Assembly (NCBI RefSeq): GCF_902833045.1
Contig: NZ_CADFDU010000022.1
Location: 19,192 to 83,191 of the forward strand
DNA length: 64,000 nucleotides
Reading direction: 5' to 3'
Source: Burkholderia sp. BCC0322
GTDB lineage: Bacteria > Pseudomonadota > Gammaproteobacteria > Burkholderiales > Burkholderiaceae
Part shown: positions 7,346-20,687 of the stretch, piece by piece
Numbering within the stretch: position 1 is the stretch's first letter
How the letters are laid out: each line of letters starts with the position of its first letter
Notes under the pieces: generated by a model
The model's database searches: none
What the model was told of the DNA's origin: nothing
What the model saw: the letters and a program-made list of their open reading frames with translations, nothing else
Translations under genes and position numbers: made by a program

Positions 7346-8608
7346 ATGCAGGCATTCCAGTGGTTCAACGAACTGTCGACGCGCGAGCGCAGGACGCTGT
7401 ACGCCGGTTTCGGCGGCTACGCGGTCGACGCGTTCGACTTCATGATCTATTCGTTCCTGATTCCGACGCTGATCGCCACCTGGGGCATGACGAAGAGCGA
7501 GGCCGGGATGATCGCGACGAGTTCGCTGATCTCGTCGGCGCTCGGCGGCTGGGTCGCCGGCATCCTTGCCGATCGCTACGGCCGCGTGCGCGTGCTGCAG
7601 TGGACGATCGCGACGTTCGCGCTGTTCACGTGCCTGTCCGGCTTCACCCACTCGTTCTGGCAACTGCTCGCGACGCGCACGCTGCAGGGCTTCGGCTTCG
7701 GCGGCGAATGGTCGGTCGTGACGATCATGATGGCCGAGACGATCCGCTCGCCCGAGCATCGCGGAAAAGCGGTCGGCACCGTGCAGAGCAGCTGGTCCTT
7801 CGGCTGGGGCGCGGCCGCGATCCTCTACTGGGCGTTCTTCGCGCTGCTGCCCGAGCAGGTCGCGTGGCGCGCGTGCTTCTGGATCGGCATCTTGCCCGCG
7901 CTGTGGATCCTGTACATCCGCCGCAACGTCAGCGATCCCGACATCTACACGGCCACCCGCCGCGCGCGCGACGAAGGCCGCGTGTCGGGCCACTTCCTCG
8001 AGATCTTCTCGCCAGCGCACCTGCGCGCGACGCTGTTCGGCAGCGCGCTGTGCACCGGGATGCTCGGCGGCTACTACGCGATCACGACGTGGCTGCCCAC
8101 CTACCTGAAAACCGTCCGCCACCTGTCGGTGTTCAACACGAGCAGCTATCTCGTCGTGCTGATCGTCGGCTCGTTCGTCGGCTACGTGGTCGGCGCGATC
8201 CTGTCCGACCGGCTCGGCCGCCGCGCGTCGTTCATCCTGTTCGCGATCGGCTCGTTCTCGCTCGGCATGGCGTACACGATGCTGCCGATCACCGACACCG
8301 CGATGCTGCTGCTCGGCTTCCCGCTCGGCATCGTCGTGCAGGGGATCTTCGCCGGCATCGGCGCGTACCTGTCGGAGCTGTATCCGGGTGCGATCCGCGG
8401 TTCCGGCCAGGGCTTCTGCTACAACCTCGGGCGCGGACTCGGCTCGTTTTTCCCGATCCTCGTCGGCTCGCTGTCGCAGTCGATGTCGCTCGTGAAGGCG
8501 ATCGGCCTCGTCGCGGGCGGCGGCTACCTGCTCGTGATCGTCGCCGCGCTCGTGCTGCCGGAAACGCGCGGCAGGTCGCTCGTCGACGATCCGGCCATCG
8601 CGTCGTGA
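7346..8608 (+). CDS. MFS transporter (sugar/organic-acid porter type)
   Basis: This is a 420-aa major facilitator with about twelve membrane spans. The loop 2-3 signature reads GILADRYGRVRVL, and its repeat in the second half is GAILSDRLGRRA. PETRGRSL near the C-terminus is typical of the metabolite:H+ symporter and aromatic-acid porter branches. A GAGGGGGCGG stretch precedes the ATG at 7346. It lies 25 nt upstream of a D-amino-acid dehydrogenase-like gene, so an amino acid or related small acid is a reasonable substrate guess, but the sequence does not decide it. Confidence 0.85.
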   Translation: MQAFQWFNELSTRERRTLYAGFGGYAVDAFDFMIYSFLIPTLIATWGMTKSEAGMIATSSLISSALGGWVAGILADRYGRVRVLQWTIATFALFTCLSGFTHSFWQLLATRTLQGFGFGGEWSVVTIMMAETIRSPEHRGKAVGTVQSSWSFGWGAAAILYWAFFALLPEQVAWRACFWIGILPALWILYIRRNVSDPDIYTATRRARDEGRVSGHFLEIFSPAHLRATLFGSALCTGMLGGYYAITTWLPTYLKTVRHLSVFNTSSYLVVLIVGSFVGYVVGAILSDRLGRRASFILFAIGSFSLGMAYTMLPITDTAMLLLGFPLGIVVQGIFAGIGAYLSELYPGAIRGSGQGFCYNLGRGLGSFFPILVGSLSQSMSLVKAIGLVAGGGYLLVIVAALVLPETRGRSLVDDPAIAS

Positions 8609-8633
8609 GCGCCTTCTTCGTTCCGGAAACCGC

Positions 8634-9947
8634 ATGCATGTAATCGTTCTCGGCGCCGGCGTGATCGGCGTCGCCACCGCGTGGCACCTGCGCGAAGCAG
8701 GCTGCGACGTCACCGTGATCGAGCGCGAGGCCGACGTCGCCCAGGCGACGAGCCTCGGCAACGCGGGCGTGATCGCCCCCGGCTACGTGACGCCGTGGGC
8801 CGCGCCCGGCATGCCCGGCAAGATCCTCAAGTACCTGTTCAAGCCCGCGTCGCCGCTGATCTTCAGGCCCACGCTCGACGCCGCGCAGTGGCGCTGGATC
8901 GCACGCTGGCTGCGCGAATGCGAATTCGAGCGGTTCCGCGTGAACAAGCAGCGGATGCAGCGCATCGCGTACTACAGCCGCGCATGCCTGCACGCGTTTC
9001 GCGACAGCCATCCGTTCGACTACGGCGCGAGCCGCGGCTACCTGCAACTGCTGCGCGGCGCATTCGACGTCGAGATGGTGCAGCCCGCGCTGAAGGTACT
9101 GCGCGACGCGGGCATCGCGTTTCGCGAACTCGACGCGGCCGGCTGCACGGCGATCGAACCGGGCCTGCGCTGGGCGCGGCAGGCGCCCGTCGGCGGCATC
9201 TACCTGCCCGACGACGAAGCCGGCGACTGCGCGCGCTTCACGCGCGAGCTGCGGGCGCTGTGCGAAGCGAACGGCGTGACGTTCAGCTTTCGCACGCAGG
9301 TGCAGGCGCTCGACGTTGAAGCCGGCCGGGTGCGCGGCGTGCGGATCGTTGGTAATGGCGACGAGGATGACGGGCCGAATCCGCCCGCATCGAACCGCGG
9401 CGGCAAGCACCGCGACGCGCGGCTCGCCGCCGATGCGATCGTCGTCGCGCTCGGCGTCGACAGCGCCGGCCTGCTGCGGCCGCTCGGCATCGATGTGCCG
9501 CTGTATCCGGTGAAGGGCTACTCGGCGACGCTCACCGTCGTCGACGACGAGAAAGCACCGCGCGCCGCGCTGATGGACGAATCGCTGAAGACGGCGATCA
9601 CGCGTTTCGGCCCGACGTTGCGCGTCGCGGGTACCGCGGAACTCGGCAACCGGCGCGCAGCGCTGCGACGGCAGGCGCTCGATACGCTGATGAAGGTGCT
9701 CGACGACTGGTTCCCCCACGCGGCCGACCGCACGTCGGCGCGCTTCTGGGTCGGCCGCCGGCCGATGACGCCTGACGGGCCGCCGCTGCTCGGCGCGAGC
9801 GGGATCGACGGGCTCTGGCTCAACGTCGGCCACGGCTCGACCGGCTGGGCGATGTCGATGGGATCGGGGAAGGTGTTGGCGGATCTCGTTACAGGACGAG
9901 ATCCGGAAATCGATCTGTCGGGATTGACGCTCGCGCGCTACGGATAG
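8634..9947 (+). CDS. D-amino-acid dehydrogenase-like FAD oxidoreductase (DadA family)
   Basis: This 437-aa flavoprotein is expected to oxidise a D-amino acid and pass electrons to the respiratory chain. The N-terminus has the FAD motif VIVLGAGVIGVATAW with an acidic end of strand two (VIERE). It also has the GNAGVIAPGYVTPWAAPGMP segment that is diagnostic of the DadA small subunit, PVKGYSATL, and a C-terminal NVGHGSTGWAMSMGSGK loop over the isoalloxazine. Acidic or basic inserts (GNGDEDDGPN and following) around residues 240-262 are unusual. It follows an MFS transporter by 25 nt, so it is probably a catabolic paralogue rather than the housekeeping DadA, which normally sits with alanine racemase dadX. 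Confidence 0.85.
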   Translation: MHVIVLGAGVIGVATAWHLREAGCDVTVIEREADVAQATSLGNAGVIAPGYVTPWAAPGMPGKILKYLFKPASPLIFRPTLDAAQWRWIARWLRECEFERFRVNKQRMQRIAYYSRACLHAFRDSHPFDYGASRGYLQLLRGAFDVEMVQPALKVLRDAGIAFRELDAAGCTAIEPGLRWARQAPVGGIYLPDDEAGDCARFTRELRALCEANGVTFSFRTQVQALDVEAGRVRGVRIVGNGDEDDGPNPPASNRGGKHRDARLAADAIVVALGVDSAGLLRPLGIDVPLYPVKGYSATLTVVDDEKAPRAALMDESLKTAITRFGPTLRVAGTAELGNRRAALRRQALDTLMKVLDDWFPHAADRTSARFWVGRRPMTPDGPPLLGASGIDGLWLNVGHGSTGWAMSMGSGKVLADLVTGRDPEIDLSGLTLARYG

Positions 9948-10048
9948 CAGGCTGGAGGTTGCGCGATGTCGCCGCAGCAATGCAGCGGCAGCCCGCACGC
10001 GGCATGGCAACGACGGCGGCCCGCCTGTGCAGGCCTCCCCGGGACGGC

Positions 10049-10615
10049 TCAATCCGCCGCCTCTCCGCCCGCCCGCGCAATCGGCGCCGACACGATCGGC
10101 CGATGCGACACGCCTTCGTGCGACAACCGGCTTTCAAACAGCGTAAGCGCATCGAACCGCAGCGCGACCGTCCGCTTCACCGCACCGCCGTGCGCCGGCT
10201 GTCCGACCGCATCGTGCGGCAGCCGTGCGAGTGTCACGTGCGGGCGGAACGGCCGCCGGTCAGCCGGCACGCCGAGCTCGCGCAGCTTCGCCGACAGCGC
10301 GACATTCAACGCGGCACACGCGGGCTCGGCGGCCAGTTCCGCGACGATCAGCCGCGCGCGCGGCAGGCTCGGCCACCACGCGATCCGTTCGACCGGCATC
10401 AACGGCAGCGCATGCGCGGCCGCGAGCGCCGGCAGGCATGCGGCCAGCTCGTCGCAGCGCACCCGCTCGATCGCGCCAACGAACGCGAGCGTCACATGCA
10501 GTTGCGCGGGCAGCGAACGCCGTGCGCCCCGGGTAACCGGCAACGCGTGCAGCGCGTCGCGCGATGCCGCATCGGGCATCAGCGCGACGAACACGCGCAG
10601 CCGGTCGCCGTTCAT
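10049..10615 (-). CDS. thpR: ThpR, RNA 2',3'-cyclic phosphodiesterase (2H family)
   Basis: This 188-aa member of the 2H phosphoesterase superfamily was formerly called 2'-5' RNA ligase. The two catalytic HxT motifs are H40-V-T-L and H126-V-T-L, each on a hydrophobic strand and spaced as in the family. The N-terminus RVFVALMPDAASRDAL is also typical. The enzyme opens 2',3'-cyclic phosphates on RNA ends. Its ATG at 10615 overlaps the stop of the upstream symporter gene by 4 nt (ATGA), so the two are co-translated, although no functional link is obvious. Confidence 0.9.
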   Translation of the reverse strand: MNGDRLRVFVALMPDAASRDALHALPVTRGARRSLPAQLHVTLAFVGAIERVRCDELAACLPALAAAHALPLMPVERIAWWPSLPRARLIVAELAAEPACAALNVALSAKLRELGVPADRRPFRPHVTLARLPHDAVGQPAHGGAVKRTVALRFDALTLFESRLSHEGVSHRPIVSAPIARAGGEAAD

Positions 10616-12102
10616 GACTCGCGCACCACCGCGCGAGGCACGCTCTCGGCATCGGCCGCGGCCGGACGCTGCGGCAGCGGACCATGCTCGCCCCACACGT
10701 CGGCCGGCAGCACGTTCGCGAGTTCCGGAATCGTGTTGCGCGTGAACACCGGATCGGCAACGCCTGCCGCGCGCTGACGGCGATAGTCGCGCCATGCCGC
10801 GTGCGCGTACTTGCCGAGCGCGAGGATCGCGATCAGGTTGATGATCGCCATCAGCCCCATGCTCGTATCGGCCATCGCCCACACGAGCGGCAATTGCCCG
10901 ACGCTGCCGAACATCACCATCGCGAGCACCGCGACGCGGAACAGCAGCAGCACGCCGCGCCGCTTCGTGATGAACTCGACGTTGCCTTCCGCATACGCGT
11001 AGTTGCCGATCACCGACGAGTACGCGAAGAAGAAGATCGCGAAGGCCATGTAGATGCCGCCCCAGTCGCCGACGTGGCTCGCGATCGAGCGCTGGGTGAG
11101 CGCCGCGCCTTCCATGCCGGTGCCCAGTTCGTACTGGCCCGACAGCAGGATCACGAAGGCGGTGGCGCTGCAGATCACGATCGTGTCGACGAACACGCCG
11201 AGCATCTGGATCAGCCCCTGCACGACCGGATGCCGCGTGCTGGCGGTTGCCGCCGCATTCGGCGCGCTGCCCATGCCGGCCTCGTTCGAGAACAGCCCGC
11301 GCTTCACGCCCATCGCGACTGCCTGGCTGACCGCATAGCCCGTCAGGCCACCCGCCGCCTGCTCGAGACCAAACGCGCTCTTCACGATCAACGCGATCAC
11401 GCCCGGCACCATCGCGATGTGCGTCGCGACCGCGTAGACCGCGAGCGCGAGATAGCCGATCGCCATCAGCGGCACGATCACCTGCGCAACTGCCGCGATC
11501 CGGCGAATCCCTCCGAAGATGATCGGCGCGGTCAGCAGCACGAGCCCGAGACCTACCGTCGCGCGGCTCCAGCCGAACGACGTGTCGAACGCATCGGCGA
11601 TCGCGTTGGCCTGCACCGCGTTGAACACGAAGCCGAACGCGAGGATCAGCGACAGCGAGAACAGCACGCCGAAGCCGCGCGAGCGCAGGCCCGTCTGGAT
11701 GTAGTACGCGGGGCCGCCGCGATAGCTGCCGTCCTGATGCGACACCTTGAAGATCTGCGCGAGCGTCGCCTCGACGAACGCGGACGACATCCCGACGAGC
11801 GCCGTCATCCACATCCAGAAGATCGCGCCCGGGCCGCCGACGGTCAGCGCGACCGCGACGCCGGCGATGTTGCCGGTGCCGACGCGGCTCGCGAGCCCGG
11901 TCGCGAACGCCTGGAACGACGAGATGCTGCCCGGCTCGCCCTTGCTGCCGACCAGCTTGATGCTGAGCAACAGCGCCTTCAGCTGGATCATCCGGAACCG
12001 CACCGTGAACCACGCGCCCACGCCGAGCAGCAGCGCGATCAGCACGTAGTTCCACAGCACGCCGTTGACGGCGTCGATCAGCCCTTGCACGAATGCTTCC
12101 AT
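10612..12102 (-). CDS. Sodium/alanine-glycine symporter, AGCS family
   Basis: This 496-aa inner-membrane protein with about ten to eleven hydrophobic spans belongs to the AGCS (alanine or glycine:cation symporter) family, which imports alanine or glycine with sodium. Diagnostic segments are SSFQAFATGLASRVGTGNIAG, VGGPGAIFWMWMTALVGM, the SYRGGPAYYIQ loop, KRGLFSNEAGMGSAPNAAA and FAYSSVIGNYAYAE. A hydrophilic tail of about 45 residues ends the protein. The gene starts at 12102 and overlaps thpR by 4 nt. Upstream lies the AT-richer accessory island transcribed in the opposite direction. Confidence 0.92.
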   Translation of the reverse strand: MEAFVQGLIDAVNGVLWNYVLIALLLGVGAWFTVRFRMIQLKALLLSIKLVGSKGEPGSISSFQAFATGLASRVGTGNIAGVAVALTVGGPGAIFWMWMTALVGMSSAFVEATLAQIFKVSHQDGSYRGGPAYYIQTGLRSRGFGVLFSLSLILAFGFVFNAVQANAIADAFDTSFGWSRATVGLGLVLLTAPIIFGGIRRIAAVAQVIVPLMAIGYLALAVYAVATHIAMVPGVIALIVKSAFGLEQAAGGLTGYAVSQAVAMGVKRGLFSNEAGMGSAPNAAATASTRHPVVQGLIQMLGVFVDTIVICSATAFVILLSGQYELGTGMEGAALTQRSIASHVGDWGGIYMAFAIFFFAYSSVIGNYAYAEGNVEFITKRRGVLLLFRVAVLAMVMFGSVGQLPLVWAMADTSMGLMAIINLIAILALGKYAHAAWRDYRRQRAAGVADPVFTRNTIPELANVLPADVWGEHGPLPQRPAAADAESVPRAVVRES

Positions 12103-12640
12103 CCAGAGTCCTTGTAAATAGGGTCGGTCATGTGCGGCCGCCGCGGACGCGGCCTGAAAGGCGACATGATATGACAGTTCTCAAGGATCATTACAAAATG
12201 AAAGGATTCGGTGTCATGACAAATCACGGGGCCGATCTCTCCTGATCAGATGCGTCAACACGCCCCCGTCACCTTGGGCAATCTCCCGTGACTGTTTGAC
12301 ACATTGCTCAGTCAACAGGACACGCAGAGAAAAGTGTTTCCGTATTTCGACTTTTCTCGGCGCTTACCCGAACGATATACATCGGTCGCCGATCGGTCGA
12401 CCGACCACGCGTCCTCCGCATCCCCACGTCCCGCGCCGGCGCCCGGCTAATTTCGAGACAAGGGAGCGCGGTCGCATGCTCTCGGGAATCTGTTTTGACT
12501 TCGCTTCCTAGAAGCGTTCCGGATGATTCCCCATGAATACGTGCCGAACGAACTCCTTGCAGATAGCATAAAAAAACATAACCGTCTCATTCTCAGGCAT
12601 GCGAATCAATCATCGAAATCACCACTGCACGGGATATGAA
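12103..12640. other. Gene-free junction with two inverted repeats
   Basis: This 538-bp stretch separates the divergent symporter gene and the bacteriocin locus. I find no convincing gene; a 71-codon frame at 12296-12511 has no conserved features. Base composition falls from the chromosomal high GC to clearly AT-richer DNA. Two inverted repeats stand out: CTGTTTGAC/GTCAACAG (12292-12300 and 12311-12318) and GAGAAAAGT/ACTTTTCTC (12327-12335 and 12350-12358). No perfect LexA box (CTGT-N8-ACAG) is seen. The symporter promoter (leftward) and the bacteriocin promoter (rightward) should both be here. Confidence 0.6.
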
Positions 12641-12859
12641 ATGACGAAGCATAACCATTTGAAACAGACAAGCCACGCCTCTGAAGAAAAACAACAGCCT
12701 TTGATGCGACGACGTCTTCTGGTCGCGTCAACCATGCTTCCGTTTGGCACGTTGCTGAAGCACGCGACGGCCATGGCTCAGAACAACGTCCTCCCACCCA
12801 TCGAGATCACGGCACCGAGGTGCCCGACTTTAATTTTGGTGATTTCGGCATCAAGGTAA
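12641..12859 (+). pseudogene. N-terminal fragment of the colicin M-like bacteriocin (out of frame)
   Basis: This frame (first ATG at 12641; another in-frame ATG at 12599) encodes a basic leader. It holds a MRRRLLVAS stretch, a hydrophobic run and AMAQ (signal-like, possibly twin-arginine or Sec), followed by NNVLPPIEITAP. The IEITAP part resembles a TonB box, which colicin M-type toxins carry near their N-terminus. After codon 12815-12817 the protein-like reading continues in the next frame (EVPDFNFGDFG), so this frame ends early at a TAA at 12857-12859. A single lost base at about 12817 (CCGGAG to CCGAG) would explain the break. It is most simply the true N-terminus of the downstream toxin, disconnected by a frameshift. 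Confidence 0.6.
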
Positions 12860-13773
12860 ACGAAATTCCTGGCGCCAACCCCGGCACCGGAATGCCGGCA
12901 CCTTCAATTTGCTTCAATCAGTATTGCACATCGAATTTCATGTTGCTGTTTGCAAACACGGGCAACATGATCCGTGCCACCGAGATGTTTCTCAAACATC
13001 TCCAAGTCTTCGGGGGCAACGACACAAAATTCTGGCGTAATCAATTAATACGGGTGGGAGGCTTCACTCCTTGGTTGGCCATCGGTGGCTACAAACATTT
13101 TCCCGGTGCCAATCAGTACGGATTCAATTTCGAACCAGGAACATATGCAAACATCACTGCGCTATTTGGTAGCTATATCGGACAATCAAGCAGCATCCCG
13201 CCAACAAGCACATTCGCGTCGTACGGCAATCCGCTGATGTTCGTCGAAGCACTCAATCATTGGATACACGGAGACGGAACTCAACGAACCGTTCATATTG
13301 AATCACTCAACTTGAAGATGAGCATCAGCAATTTCTCGGAAATATCGAGAGCCATTGAAAATCCCGGATACGGCCCCGGCATCTACTCGTTCGACACCGG
13401 TTTCAGCACCAACATCTTCAATCACGGGAGAAAGGATCTCTGGAGCGCCGCAGTCTTTGGGCGAGTATCCGGCAGGGTACGTGGCACGCTTGAAATGCTG
13501 GAGGACGATACATATCGATTCGTCGGTTACTACTCACTCAATCCCGACAAGTTCGATGCAGATCCTTCAAACCGACCGTTTCTGCAGGAGGCTGCGACGA
13601 CGTTCCTGTCCAAGCTCGGCGCCACCTTGGGACATAAGGACTATCAAATCAACTTTTTCGGTGAAAAAAGTCTCACGTTCTCTGGCCAACGACCTGTCAA
13701 GAATGCCGGTACACGCCCCCCGCAGGCGGTCCATAGGCCGTCGTTCGGTGGACTGATGCGACCGACTCGCTAG
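12820..13773 (+). CDS. Colicin M-family bacteriocin (M-type burkhocin-like) body
   Basis: This frame is open from a GTG at 12820 and gives 317 aa. The C-terminal half matches the colicin M lipid II phosphodiesterase domain as I know it. It has a HGDGTQRTVHI segment (150-160) with LKMS after it, GRVSGRVRGTLEM (214-226), an active-site strip D243-K-F245-D246 ending N251-R252, and EAATTFLSKLGATLGHKDYQ with FSGQR at 288-291. In colicin M the strip is D226-K-Y228-D229...H235-R236. So the essential aspartate and the arginine remain, but tyrosine is phenylalanine and histidine is asparagine. Such toxins enter through TonB receptors and cut lipid II in the periplasm. The TonB-box-like segment is in another frame upstream, so uptake by this product is doubtful. 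The DNA is AT-richer than its neighbours, which suggests transfer. Confidence 0.8.
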   Translation: MPDFNFGDFGIKVNEIPGANPGTGMPAPSICFNQYCTSNFMLLFANTGNMIRATEMFLKHLQVFGGNDTKFWRNQLIRVGGFTPWLAIGGYKHFPGANQYGFNFEPGTYANITALFGSYIGQSSSIPPTSTFASYGNPLMFVEALNHWIHGDGTQRTVHIESLNLKMSISNFSEISRAIENPGYGPGIYSFDTGFSTNIFNHGRKDLWSAAVFGRVSGRVRGTLEMLEDDTYRFVGYYSLNPDKFDADPSNRPFLQEAATTFLSKLGATLGHKDYQINFFGEKSLTFSGQRPVKNAGTRPPQAVHRPSFGGLMRPTR

Positions 13774-13849
13774 CAGGCCCCGGGCGGCTCCGGAAATTCG
13801 ACTGCCCGGGTCAACCCCGCATTTTATTCATACCCACAGTGAGCGCCTC

Positions 13850-14233
13850 ATGATTTCCAGAGTCATACGCGGAATCCTCCGGCTAGTTCTCTGGCTAGTT
13901 ATCGCAGCGATTGGCACCTATGCGCTACTGTTCGTCGTCGTTGCGACTTCCCGATATGAGCGGACCGAAGGCACTTGCCCTGACATGTCTCTCGATACGC
14001 TACGAAACAAGGTCCTGCTACGTCTCGAGGAACAAGGAATACCGATGGACAGCATCCGGTTCGACGGTGCGCCGCAGTATCACGCATGGAAACTGGGCAT
14101 GTGGGAATTCCCGCTGCTCATTGAGGAAACTAGATACATCGCGATGATCGACTGCAACGAACAGCTTTCAAGCTATTGGCAAGTCAAAGATCAGCCAGTC
14201 GACAAAACCGGACAAGCTCACGATCGCCGATAA
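13850..14233 (+). CDS. Putative immunity protein for the colicin M-like toxin
   Basis: This 127-aa protein is not recognisable by motif. Residues 7-32 form one strong hydrophobic span (ILRLVLWLVIAAIGTYALL and on), preceded by arginines, so the remaining 95 residues should face the periplasm. Two cysteines there (C43, C102) could form a disulfide. The build is like E. coli Cmi, the colicin M immunity protein: a short N-terminal anchor with a periplasmic domain. It lies 76 nt downstream of the toxin on the same strand in equally AT-rich DNA. Known M-type burkhocins have adjacent inner-membrane immunity proteins of more than one type. Function is inferred from position and topology only. Confidence 0.6.
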   Translation: MISRVIRGILRLVLWLVIAAIGTYALLFVVVATSRYERTEGTCPDMSLDTLRNKVLLRLEEQGIPMDSIRFDGAPQYHAWKLGMWEFPLLIEETRYIAMIDCNEQLSSYWQVKDQPVDKTGQAHDRR

Positions 14234-14237
14234 CTTC

Positions 14238-14270
14238 AAAAAAAAACCGGGCGCCCTTTCGGACGCCCGG
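14238..14270 (-). terminator. Intrinsic terminator of gltB-gltD
   Basis: On the minus strand a 10-bp stem (CCGGGCGTCC/GGGCGCCCGG, one mismatch, GAAA loop) is followed by nine or more T. It lies about 30 nt after the gltD stop. Confidence 0.9.
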
Positions 14271-14301
14271 TTCTCATCGAAACCCGCTCGCGCTATTCAG
14301 C

Positions 14302-15768
14302 TCAGCGCGGCAGTTCCGAATGCCCCATCAGGTACGCATCGACCGAGCGCGCGCACTGGCGGCCTTCGCGGATCGCCCACACCACGAGCGACTGGCCGCG
14401 GCGCATGTCGCCCGCCGCGAACACCTTGTCGACCGACGTGTAGTACGAACGATCGCCTTCGGTCGCCGCACGCGCATTGCCGCGCGCATCCTTCGCGACA
14501 CCGAATGCCTCAAGCACGGGTGCCGCCGGCTGCGTGAAGCCCATCGCGAGCAGGACGAGGTCGGCCTTCATTTCGAATTCGGAGCCCGGCACCTCCTGCA
14601 TCTTGCCGTCCTTCCACTCGACGCGCACCGCGATCAGCTTCTCGACCTTGCCGTTCTTGCCTTCGAGACGCTTCGTCGCGACTGCCCAGTCGCGCTCGCA
14701 ACCTTCCTCGTGCGACGACGACGTGCGCAGCTTGATCGGCCAGTACGGCCACACGAGCGGCTTGTTTTCCTCTTCCGGCGGCTGCGGCAACAGCTCGAAC
14801 TGCGTGACCTGCTTCGCGCCGTGACGGTTCGACGTGCCGACGCAGTCCGAACCCGTATCGCCGCCGCCGATCACGATCACGTGCTTGCCCTTCGCGAGCA
14901 ACTGGTCGACGAGCTTGTCGCCCGCGTTCACGCGGTTCTGCTGCGGCAGGAAGTCCATCGCGAAATGGACGCCCGCGAGCTCGCGGCCCGGCACCGGCAG
15001 GTCGCGCGGCGTTTCCGAACCGCCGGCGATCACGACCGCATCGAATTCTTCCTTCAGCGTGTCCGGCGAGATGGTTTCCTTCGCGAGACTGCCGATCGAC
15101 TCCGGCAGCGGATCCTTGCCGATGAACACGCTGGTGCGGAACGTCACGCCTTCCGCTTCCATCTGGCGCATGCGGCGGTCGATCAGCCACTTCTCGAGCT
15201 TGAAGTCGGGAATGCCGTAGCGCAGCAGGCCGCCGACACGATCGTTCTTCTCGAACACCGTCACGTCGTGGCCCGCACGCGCGAGCTGCTGCGCCGCGGC
15301 GAGGCCCGCGGGGCCGGAGCCGACGACGGCAACCTTCTTGCCCGTCTTGTGTGCGGCCGGCTCAGGCTTCACCCAGCCTTCCGCCCATGCCTTGTCGATG
15401 ATCGCGTGCTCGATCGACTTGATGCCGACCGGGTCGTCGTTGATCCCGAGCGTGCACGCCGCTTCGCACGGCGCCGGGCAGATGCGGCCCGTGAATTCCG
15501 GGAAGTTGTTGGTCGAGTGCAGGACTTCGATCGCCTGCTGCCAGTCCTGGCGGTAAACGAGATCGTTGAAGTCCGGAATGATGTTGTTGACCGGGCAGCC
15601 GTTGTTGCAGAACGGGATGCCGCAATCCATGCAGCGCGCGCCCTGGACCTTCGCGTCCGCGTCGGTCAGTGCCGCGACGAATTCCTTGTAGTGCTTCACG
15701 CGCGTGAGCGGTACTTCGTACGCCTCGTGGCGGCGTTCGAACTCCAGAAAACCGGTTGCCTTGCCCAT
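14302..15768 (-). CDS. gltD: GltD, glutamate synthase small subunit
   Basis: This is the 488-aa NADPH-oxidising beta subunit of glutamate synthase, which feeds electrons to GltB for making glutamate from glutamine and 2-oxoglutarate. N-terminal cysteines for the iron-sulfur clusters are C46, C49, C54, C58 and C97, C101, C105. The FAD motif [11 protein letters not shown] starts at 150, and a second dinucleotide motif ([12 protein letters not shown]) binds NADPH. The C-terminal [16 protein letters not shown] is the usual FAD-contacting end. The ATG at 15768 begins [10 protein letters not shown], the conserved start of the family. It lies 85 nt downstream of gltB in the same operon. Confidence 0.97.
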   Translation of the reverse strand: MGKATGFLEFERRHEAYEVPLTRVKHYKEFVAALTDADAKVQGARCMDCGIPFCNNGCPVNNIIPDFNDLVYRQDWQQAIEVLHSTNNFPEFTGRICPAPCEAACTLGINDDPVGIKSIEHAIIDKAWAEGWVKPEPAAHKTGKKVAVVGSGPAGLAAAQQLARAGHDVTVFEKNDRVGGLLRYGIPDFKLEKWLIDRRMRQMEAEGVTFRTSVFIGKDPLPESIGSLAKETISPDTLKEEFDAVVIAGGSETPRDLPVPGRELAGVHFAMDFLPQQNRVNAGDKLVDQLLAKGKHVIVIGGGDTGSDCVGTSNRHGAKQVTQFELLPQPPEEENKPLVWPYWPIKLRTSSSHEEGCERDWAVATKRLEGKNGKVEKLIAVRVEWKDGKMQEVPGSEFEMKADLVLLAMGFTQPAAPVLEAFGVAKDARGNARAATEGDRSYYTSVDKVFAAGDMRRGQSLVVWAIREGRQCARSVDAYLMGHSELPR

Positions 15769-15853
15769 AAGGTGCTCTTCTGTTCGGTATGTCGGGTGGG
15801 GGAGCCGCGCGCGGCAATCATGCGCGCGCGGCATTCGCTATGTCGTTCGTCGC

Positions 15854-20557
<4,704 letters not shown>

Positions 20558-20687
20558 GGGGACACCGTCGTAAAGGGGGCCTGGAGGCCGTTGAACCATT
20601 TTCTTGTTGCCGTCGATCCCGCTCCCGACGGGAGACGGCGCGGCCGACGGTGGATGGGCATGCTTCGCCCGGGCCACCGGAATTCGG

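Noticed and set aside
12296-12511. A 71-codon frame upstream of the bacteriocin
   Set aside because: It has no ribosome-binding site, no conserved pattern and an unusual Arg/Pro/His content, and it spans the inverted repeats, so it is more likely chance.
12240-12640. Search for an SOS (LexA) box before the bacteriocin
   Set aside because: Sequences such as CTGTTTGAC...CAACAG look related, but the CTGT-N8-ACAG spacing is not met, so no LexA site is claimed.
12815-12822. Programmed -1 frameshift in the bacteriocin
   Set aside because: The shift site has no X-XXY-YYZ slippery heptamer and no obvious downstream pseudoknot; a one-base deletion is the simpler explanation.
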